Shown here one piece after another: positions 25,934 to 33,400 of a stretch of 64,000 nucleotides of DNA. Below the pieces are notes generated by a model, which searched no databases, was not told where the DNA came from, and saw only the letters and a program-made list of their open reading frames with translations. Made by a program: the position numbers and the translations under genes. Position 1 is the stretch's first letter. Every line of letters begins with the position of its first letter. The stretch covers positions 12,557-76,556 of the forward strand of contig JBMNOD010000004.1 in NCBI GenBank assembly GCA_050942875.1. Reading direction: 5' to 3'. This DNA comes from JAAZAI01 sp050942875 (GTDB lineage: Bacteria > Verrucomicrobiota > Kiritimatiellia > RFP12 > UBA3636).

Positions 25934-26731
25934 TCATGGTTCGGGCGCAATCGTCACCACGGGCGTGGTGGCGCGGTGGCCGCGACGCGACGGGTCGTGA
26001 CGGATGAAATCAGGGTGCGGCTTGAACAACTCCAGCGGCGCAATCAGATCGTCTTCTGTCTTGTACGTCTTGTCAGGGCCGGCGCTGATGAGAATGGGCA
26101 CATCGTTCGTCTGATCGTAGAAGAACGGACGCTGCCAGGCATCGTTGTCGATCGCATTGACGTAAGTTCCGTGCCAATCGAGCACGCCGGGATTCACGAC
26201 GAGCGCCAAAAGCCCGCCCTCCTCGTGCGTCGGGTAGCGCCCGATGTCCGCCTTGAAATGCGCGAGCGCCATGGCATAGACTTCAATCGCCTTCAGCGTC
26301 AGCGCCATCGGATCGCGCTGCTTCCGGACAGGAGCGGGGTGTCGATAGGACGTTGTCGTCAACAAGCCCCCGAGAATCAAAAAAACAGCCAACACGCCAA
26401 ACAGGAAGACGGGGCTGCGCGGGCCGGCCAACGCGGGCGGCCCGCCCATCTCGCGCCGCCGCTTCTCGGCCGCGCGCCGGATCGCCTCGACGGCCTCGCG
26501 CCGCTCGGCCTTGCCCGGCGGCGCATAGCCGACGGGCGGGCGGATCGTCTTTCCGCACGAAGGGCAAAGCATCTTCGGCGGGGGCCATGTAAACCGCTTC
26601 TTGCAATAGGGGCAAGCGCAGGCCTTGCCCTCCAGATCCGGCAGGAACCGGGTCTTTTCCGTGGGATTGTCAGGGGTTGGTGTTTTCAAGGCGCAACGTA
26701 TCCAAGTCAATGCGGCGGTAAAAACAATCAC
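25934..26731 (-). CDS. Zinc-ribbon membrane protein with a GspG-like pseudopilin domain
   Basis: This protein of up to 265 residues has a CPYC...CPSC zinc ribbon (about residues 40-60), a basic helix, one membrane helix at about 107-125 and a C-terminal domain like the globular part of the type II secretion major pseudopilin: GRYPTHEEGGLLAL, a WHG-Y strand, DAWQRPFFY and SAGPDKTYKTEDD with its calcium-site-like acidic end. A true pseudopilin has a prepilin leader and no zinc ribbon, so this is an unusual arrangement. The ATG at 26731 lies inside the hisI-like gene by 62 bases; an in-frame TTG at 26689 is an alternative that shortens the overlap. It could work with the GspE/PilB ATPase, but that is inference. 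Confidence 0.75.
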   Translation of the reverse strand: MIVFTAALTWIRCALKTPTPDNPTEKTRFLPDLEGKACACPYCKKRFTWPPPKMLCPSCGKTIRPPVGYAPPGKAERREAVEAIRRAAEKRRREMGGPPALAGPRSPVFLFGVLAVFLILGGLLTTTSYRHPAPVRKQRDPMALTLKAIEVYAMALAHFKADIGRYPTHEEGGLLALVVNPGVLDWHGTYVNAIDNDAWQRPFFYDQTNDVPILISAGPDKTYKTEDDLIAPLELFKPHPDFIRHDPSRRGHRATTPVVTIAPEP

Positions 26732-27098
26732 GCGGCTCCCCGGCGCGGTTGACCGTATGGCAAATGCCCGTTCGAACGCCCGCGTCGGGTTCGAGCGGCA
26801 GCACGCGGTAGAGGAGCGAATTCTGCTCGCAGTTCACGTATGCCTCGACGAGCGCGAAGCGGTGCCCCGACGTGGCGCCCTTCTTCCACATCGCCTGTCG
26901 CGACGTGCTCCAGAGCACCAGCCGACGCGTTCGAAACGCCTCGCGCATCGCCGCCTCGTTCGTGTAGGCCACGAGGACGACCTCCAGCGTGTCCTGACGC
27001 TGGATGGCCACCGGCACGCAGCCGGTGGCACGGTCAAGCTTGCCGAAGTCCAACGCCAGTTCGGCGCCCTCTTCGATCTGAACACCAGAAACGCTCAT
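26670..27098 (-). CDS. hisI: Phosphoribosyl-AMP cyclohydrolase-like protein (HisI family)
   Basis: This 142-residue protein resembles HisI, which opens the purine ring of phosphoribosyl-AMP in histidine synthesis. Family marks are VAYTNEAAMREAF, LWSTSRQAMWKKGATSG and CHT...CFYR, with the three zinc cysteines kept. The magnesium motif usually read as D-C-D-x-D is N-C-E-Q-N here. I recall related HisI-like proteins with this version, so it may be a known side branch and not a dead enzyme. The frame continues to a GTG at 27161 that overlaps the rubredoxin stop, but the ATG at 27098 gives the normal start. No other his gene is present. Confidence 0.8.
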   Translation of the reverse strand: MSVSGVQIEEGAELALDFGKLDRATGCVPVAIQRQDTLEVVLVAYTNEAAMREAFRTRRLVLWSTSRQAMWKKGATSGHRFALVEAYVNCEQNSLLYRVLPLEPDAGVRTGICHTVNRAGEPRDCFYRRIDLDTLRLENTNP

Positions 27099-27157
27099 GC
27101 CGAAAGGAATCTCGAAACACGACGCAGGCGGATCCAAGCCCCGCCGCTCAAAAAGGA

Positions 27158-27316
27158 TCACTCGGCAACGAAGTCGTCTTTGCCGACGCCGCAGACCGGA
27201 CAGACCCAGTCTTCAGGAAGGTCTTCAAAGGCCGTGCCGGGAGCGATGCCGTTGTCCGGATCGCCAGCGGCCGGATCATAGACATAGCCACACGTTTCGC
27301 AAACATACTTCTTCAT
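27158..27316 (-). CDS. Rubredoxin
   Basis: This 52-residue iron protein has the two C-x2-C loops that hold a single Fe: YVCETCGYVYDP and VCPVCGVGKDDF. Rubredoxins shuttle electrons, often to oxygen- or peroxide-reducing enzymes in anaerobes. The length and the aromatic core (Y, Y, F and W in the usual places) are normal. A good promoter is found just upstream. The HisI-like and pseudopilin-like genes follow on the same strand and may share the transcript. No redox partner is encoded nearby. Confidence 0.95.
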   Translation of the reverse strand: MKKYVCETCGYVYDPAAGDPDNGIAPGTAFEDLPEDWVCPVCGVGKDDFVAE

Positions 27317-27367
27317 TGTCGATGCTCTCGTTAAGGTTGTAGAAAGTCAAGGGGTTGACAAAGTTGA

Positions 27368-27397
27368 ATCATAGCATTTGCCACCCTGCGCGGTCAA
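27368..27397 (-). promoter_or_regulatory. Promoter of the rubredoxin gene
   Basis: On the minus strand TTGACC (27392-27397), an 18-base spacer and TATGAT (27368-27373) preceded by TGC, an extended -10. It sits between the rubredoxin gene and the end of the giant protein gene, about 50 bases before the rubredoxin ATG. Confidence 0.7.
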
Positions 27398-27419
27398 TCG
27401 TTCAACGCTCCATAATCGA

Positions 27420-30400
27420 TTACTCGCCACAAAGCGAGCGCGATGGCTCGGCCGTCAGCACCACCCGGAAGAACCCGCCGTCGGCGCCGGGCAGGACGAA
27501 GCGGCTGACGGGGCCTTCGGCCACGATGCCGGTCTTCACGGGCAGCCACGGATCGCCCAGCCTCGGGGCGTGCTCGACGGCATACACCTTGCCGGGCACG
27601 CTCGCCCAGAAAATCTCGATGCCGGTGGAAACGGGGCGGATGCCGAGGATCTTCAGCACGGAGTTCGCCTGGAGCGGATCGGTCCCCGCAAGATATTCCT
27701 CGAAGTTGGCGAGCCCGTCGCCGTCCGGATCGTCGTCGCGGCCCGAGGCCGCGCCGGCCCAGTCGATGCCGTTGGCCCAGGCGTCGTAGTCCGCCGCCGC
27801 GCCGTCGACCGTCACCGTGTAGGGGCCATGGATGTTTTCCCTGCCGCTGCCTTCGATCTCGACGACGCGCCAGGAATACCGCCCGCCCGGCGTCGCGCCG
27901 GGGTCGGCCAGCGTGTACGTCGTCGGATGCCCGTTCATTTCCGCATGCACAAGCTCGTCGGGATTGAGGCGCGCCCAGACGCCGCCCTCCAGGCGGTCGA
28001 TCCAGTAGCCCTGCGTGTCGTACTCCGCCGCCGTCTCCCATTCGACGAAAACCGTGCCATCCTCGGCATATGCGCGGAAGCTCGTGATCACCGACAGCGT
28101 CGGGGACGAGTAGAGACCGGCGTCGACGTTGGGAAGCGTGTCGCCCGAGGCGACTGTGAAAAGCGCCGAGTACGGGTGGTTCGTCCCGAAGTCGCTGTCC
28201 GTATCCGACGTGCTGCCGCCGGCATGCTTCGGCGAGAAGGCATAGCCGTCCGGCGGGTCAACGCGCAGGACATAGTCGCCCGGTGCGGCCAGGAACGAAT
28301 AGTTGCCGCTGGCATCGGTCGTGGTGCGCTCGACAAGGTTCGTCTCCCCCTCCGACACGCTGTAGAGCGACACCGCGATGTCGGCCATCCCCGGCTCGCC
28401 GGGATCCTGGATGCCGTCCTCGTCGAGATCGTTCCAGACACGGCTCCCGAGGGCGATCGGTCGATAGAGCCCGAAATCGACGTCCGTCCGGTTTTCGCCA
28501 GACCCAACCTGGACCGGCCAGCTCCAGCCGGCTTCGTTGCCGTCGCTGTCCGCGGCCGTGTCCGCACTCGCACGCGCAACGGTGCTCGTGCAACCCGCCG
28601 GGGACAGAGCCTGGACGTAATAGACACGAGCCGCCAGATTCGAGAAGGCGTAGAAGCCGACTGCATCCGTGACATTCGTGCTGATCTCGTTGCCCTCGAT
28701 GTCCGTCAACCGAACCACGACGTTCGAGATGCCCGGCTCGTCGGGATCTTGCACGCCATTGCCGTTCAGATCCTCCCAGACAAAATCACCAATGTTGCCG
28801 GGCAACGCATCAAGGAAGACATGCCCGCCCGACTCCTGGCCGGACGTGACCGTGACGCTGAGCTGATCCGGCGTACTGGAGATGTAGCCCGCAGGATCGG
28901 TCTCCACCAACGTGTAGGCGCCGGGCTTCAGACCGGCGAACGAAAACGAACCGTCCGCCCCTGTCACGGTCGGCGACCCAAGCACATCCGTGTCGCCTGC
29001 ATCCAGCAAACGCACCGTCACGCCTGCAAGGCCGACCGTGTCGTTGTGGTCCACCAGACCGTCGCCATTGACATCCACAAGCACCTTGCCGGAAATGGTG
29101 GCGCAGGTGTAGTCCAGGAAATTGTTGCCGAGCGACTGTCCACCGCTGGGCAGCAATACCGCAATGCGGTTGGGATCTCCGCCATCGCTGTCCATCGTGC
29201 TGGTCCAGCCGGGCAGATCGGTCTGGACAACGTCGTAGCGCCCGGGCGGGACGCTCATGAAAAAGTACCGTCCGTCGACCATGGTCGTGGTCGTGGCGAC
29301 CGTGACGCCATTGGTCTCGAGCGACACCGTCACGCCTGCCAACCCAAGCGTCAAATCCACTTCATCAAAGTCGCCGTCGGCGTCCAGATCGTTCCAGACG
29401 GCACCCCCGATCGTGCCCAGACGCGCCTCGAGAAAATCCACGCCGGTCTCATTCTCGCCGCTGGCCAGCGTCACCGCCACCCGCCGGTCGGCGCCTCCGT
29501 CGTCGTCGCCGGTGGCGTACCATCCGGGCAGCCCCACGATCACGACGGCATAGTCGCCGGGCGCCAAGTCCGCAAAGGCGTAGCCGCCGAGGCTGTCGGT
29601 CGTCGTCGTCGCCAGCACCACGCCGCAGGGGGTCGTCAGGTTGACCGTCACGCCCGCGAGCCTGTTCGTATCCTCTGCGTCGAAGGCGCCGTTGGCGTTC
29701 ACATCCTCGAACACGCCGCCCGAGACGCCGGCGGCCGCCGTGAAGCCGAAGTCCAGCGTCAGGTTGTCCGCGGCGTCGCCATTGGCGCCGTGCGCGCCGG
29801 CGCCCTCGCCCGCATCGACGGTCTCGCCAGTCGGCAGCACAATCTCGTTCACGCCCAGCGCCACGGCGACCGAGGCGATGCCGTTGACGACCGTTCCCAC
29901 GCTGACCGGCGTGTCGTGCCCGTGGTCCCTGCCGTCTCCGGCGAGCGTCGTGTCGGAGGACGCCCCGGTGCTGCTGACCTGTCCCGCAAGGCTCGGGGAG
30001 CTGCCGACATCCACCACGACGACATATCGCCCGGCCTCAAGTCCGTCGAAACGGTACCAGCCCGATGCGTCCGTGGTCGTCGCCGCGGCCACATCGCCCG
30101 TGGGATTGCCGCCGCTGTCGGCCGCGAAGAGCTTCATGGCAACGTGCGCGACGCCGGGCTCGCCCCCGTTCTGAATGCCGTCGTTGACCGTGCCGCCGCC
30201 ATCGCCGTTGTCGAAAAAGACCCGGTTGCCGAGGCTGTAAAGCGGATGGAAGCCGAAGTCCACCGTCAGGTTGTCGTATGCGTCGCCAAGCGGCCCGAAG
30301 CCGCCCAGTTCCATGTTTCCTTCCACCTCGCCCACCGGCTGCAAGCCGTGGCCCACGGTCACCGGCCGGCTGGCGATCCCGCCCGGCACCGCCGACTCGG

Positions 30401-33400
30401 CCCCCAACGGCGCATCCAGCCCGTTGTCGTGCAGATCCGCACCCAGCCCGGTCTCGTCGGTCACGCCCGTCGAGCTGCGGTAGTGCGCCAATTCGGGCGA
30501 GCTGGCCTGGTCCACCACCACCACGTAGGTGCCCGGCAACAACCCGTCAAAGCGGTAGTAGCCCTCGCAGCACGTGATCCTGCTGGCCAGCGCGGCGCCG
30601 GTCGGCGCACCGTTGACGTCGGCCGCGAAGAGCTTCACCACGACATTGCTGAAGCCGCAGGTGCAGAGCGACTCGATGCAGGAGATGCCGGTGTTGGCAT
30701 TGTCCTTGAAGATCCAGTTGCCGATGCTGTAGGTCGGCGTGAAGCCGAAGTCCAGCGTCAAATTGTCGCGGGCGTCGCCATGGGGGCTGTTCGCCCCGGC
30801 GCCCTCGCCGGTCGCTTCGCCTTCCACCGGCGTGTCGGGCCCAAGCGTCGCCGCCACGCTGGCGATGCCGTTGACCACCGCGCCCACCGACACCGGCATG
30901 TCGCGTCCATGGTCCTTGCGATCGCCGTTGAGCGACACATCGTTCGAAACGCCCGTGCTGCTGACCCAGTGCGCCAGCGCGTTCGCGTTGGCGACATCCG
31001 CCACGACCACATAGGCGCCGGCAATCAAGTCGTCAAACCGGTACCAGCCATCCGCGTCGGTCGCGGTGGCGGCCAAAACCGCGCCCGTGGGGGCGCCGTC
31101 GGCATCCGCCGCGAAGAGCTTCAGCGGCACGCCGCCGACTCCGCTCTCGGCTGCATCCATCACGCCGTTGTTGTCCAGATCGGCGAAGACGCGGTTGCCG
31201 AGGCTGTACACCGGAGTGAAGCCGAAGTCCACCGTCATGTCGCCGTTGGCGTCGACATAGGGACTCGCAAGATCCTGGCCGCCGCCGAGACCCGACTCGT
31301 TCGTCGGCTCGGTGCCCGCCGTCAGCGCGACCACCGGGCTCCAGACCTCCGCCCCGAACCCGCCCGGCTGCAGGGCGTTGTTGTCGCCGTCGACCTGGTT
31401 GTCGGCATTGACCGGCATGCCGCCGCTGATCGGCGTGCCGTACAGCGCGCCGTCCGGCTCGAAGTTGGAAGCCGGAATGCGCACCACCCAGTTGGTGTTG
31501 TTCATCAGATCGTGGAAGAAGTAGGTGCCGTCGGACGCGCTTTGCGTCGTGCCCCAATACACGAGCCCGGTGGCGTTGGTGATGTAGAGTTCCAGCGTCA
31601 CGTCGGGAATGCCGGGCTCGCCGGCGTCCCACACGCCGTTGTTGTTGAGATCGCTCCAGACGAGCGAGCCGAGGCTGACCAGATTCGTCTGCTCCAGCGT
31701 GGGCGCGTAGAAGCCAAAATCGATGGTCATGTCGCCGTTGTCGTCGAGCCGCGGCGAGTGGTTGTCCAGCGTGGCCCCCGGCCCGAACTCGCGCGGCTCG
31801 CCCGTGTCGTCCTGCGGCTCGCCGCCGCGGTGGAGATGGAACACGGGGCTCCAGACCTCCTGGCCGGCGGCGCTTTGCGCACCGTTGCTGTCGTTGTCGA
31901 TCTGGTCGTCTGTCGCGGAGTGCAGCGTGCTGGCCGTGTTGAGGGCTTCCAGCGGCTGGCCGACGTCGAACATCTCCGCCGGGATTCTGATGCGGTAGTC
32001 GCCGGGCACGAGATTGTCGAAGAGATAGATGCCGTTGGTCGTGGAGGATGTGATGGTGGTGTCGTGCGGCGCGGTGCCGACCAGGTCGCCATTGAGATCC
32101 ACCTTCCAGATTTCGAGCGTCACGCCCGCAATGCCGCTCTCGCCTGCGTCGTAGCGGCCGTTGTTGTTGGCGTCGTTCCACACCAGCGAACCGACGCTGC
32201 AGTTGACGGAGTTGACTTCGATCATGCCGAAGTCGATGGTGAGATTGTCGTAGTTGTCGCCAAACGGGCCGTTGGCGCCCGCGCCGGCGCCGATGTCGGT
32301 CTCGCCCGCGGGTTGCGCGCCAAAACCGATCGTGACCTTTCCACTTGCAATGCCGTTTACGGCCGGGTGGTTGTCGTCGACGCCCTTGTCGCCGTTTTCA
32401 CCGGCGATCGTGTTGGTCGAACTGAGCATGCCGGCCAACATGCCGGACAACGCGAAGTTGGCGGGCGGCAGAAAGACCGTGTATTCTCCCGGCAGCAGGT
32501 TGTCGAAACGGTAGTAGCCGTCCACGTCCGTCACGGTCGAGGCCACGGTTGTCCCGTTGGTGCGTACGTCGACCAGCACCCCGGCGATGCCCGGCTCGCC
32601 GCCGTCCCGCCTGCCGTTGCCGGCGGTGCCGCCGCCCGCGCCGTTGTCCCAGAAGACGCGATTGCCGATGCTGAAGGTCGGCGCAAAGCCGAAGTCCACC
32701 ACCAAGTTGTCGTAGGCATCGCCGGAGGGTGCGTGCGAGGAAGCGCCAACCAGCGAATTGGTCTCCTCGCCCAGAGGCTGCAACCCCGGCCCCAGCGTGA
32801 TCTTGGCGCTTGCGATGCCGTATTGCACAACCCCCAGACTGAACGGTTCGTCCTTGCCGTGGTCTCGCCGGTCGCCAGACAGCGTAAAATCATCGCTGCA
32901 CCCCGAGCTGCTGACCAGCCCGACCAGGCTGGTCGATGCGGCGTCGGAGTCCACCCACGTCGAGCCGTCCTTGAAGACGAAGCCGGTCAGGTTGGTGGAG
33001 AGGCCCACGTCCACCACCACCACGTAGTCGCCCGGCGCCAGACGGAAGAGACGGTACCAGCCGTCGGGATCGGTGAGCGCGGCAGTCAGGTTGTCCACGC
33101 CGATCACCAGCGCGTCGCCGGTGGCGTTGCCGTTGGCATCCGCCGCGAAGACGCGTACCGCCACGTTCGAGATGCCGGGTTCCGCGCCGTTCTGAATGCC
33201 ATCGTTGGCAGTGCCGCCGCCGGAGCCGTCGTCCAGAAAGATCCGGTTGCCGATGCAGTAGGTGCGCACCAGGCCAAAGTCGAGCACGAGGTTGTCGCGG
33301 TCGTCGCCATACGGACTTTGCGAGCCGGCGCCGTCGGCCCCGCTGGTCTGCTCGCCGAGCGGCTGCATGTCGGGGCCGAGCGTTACCGGGGAAGATGCCA

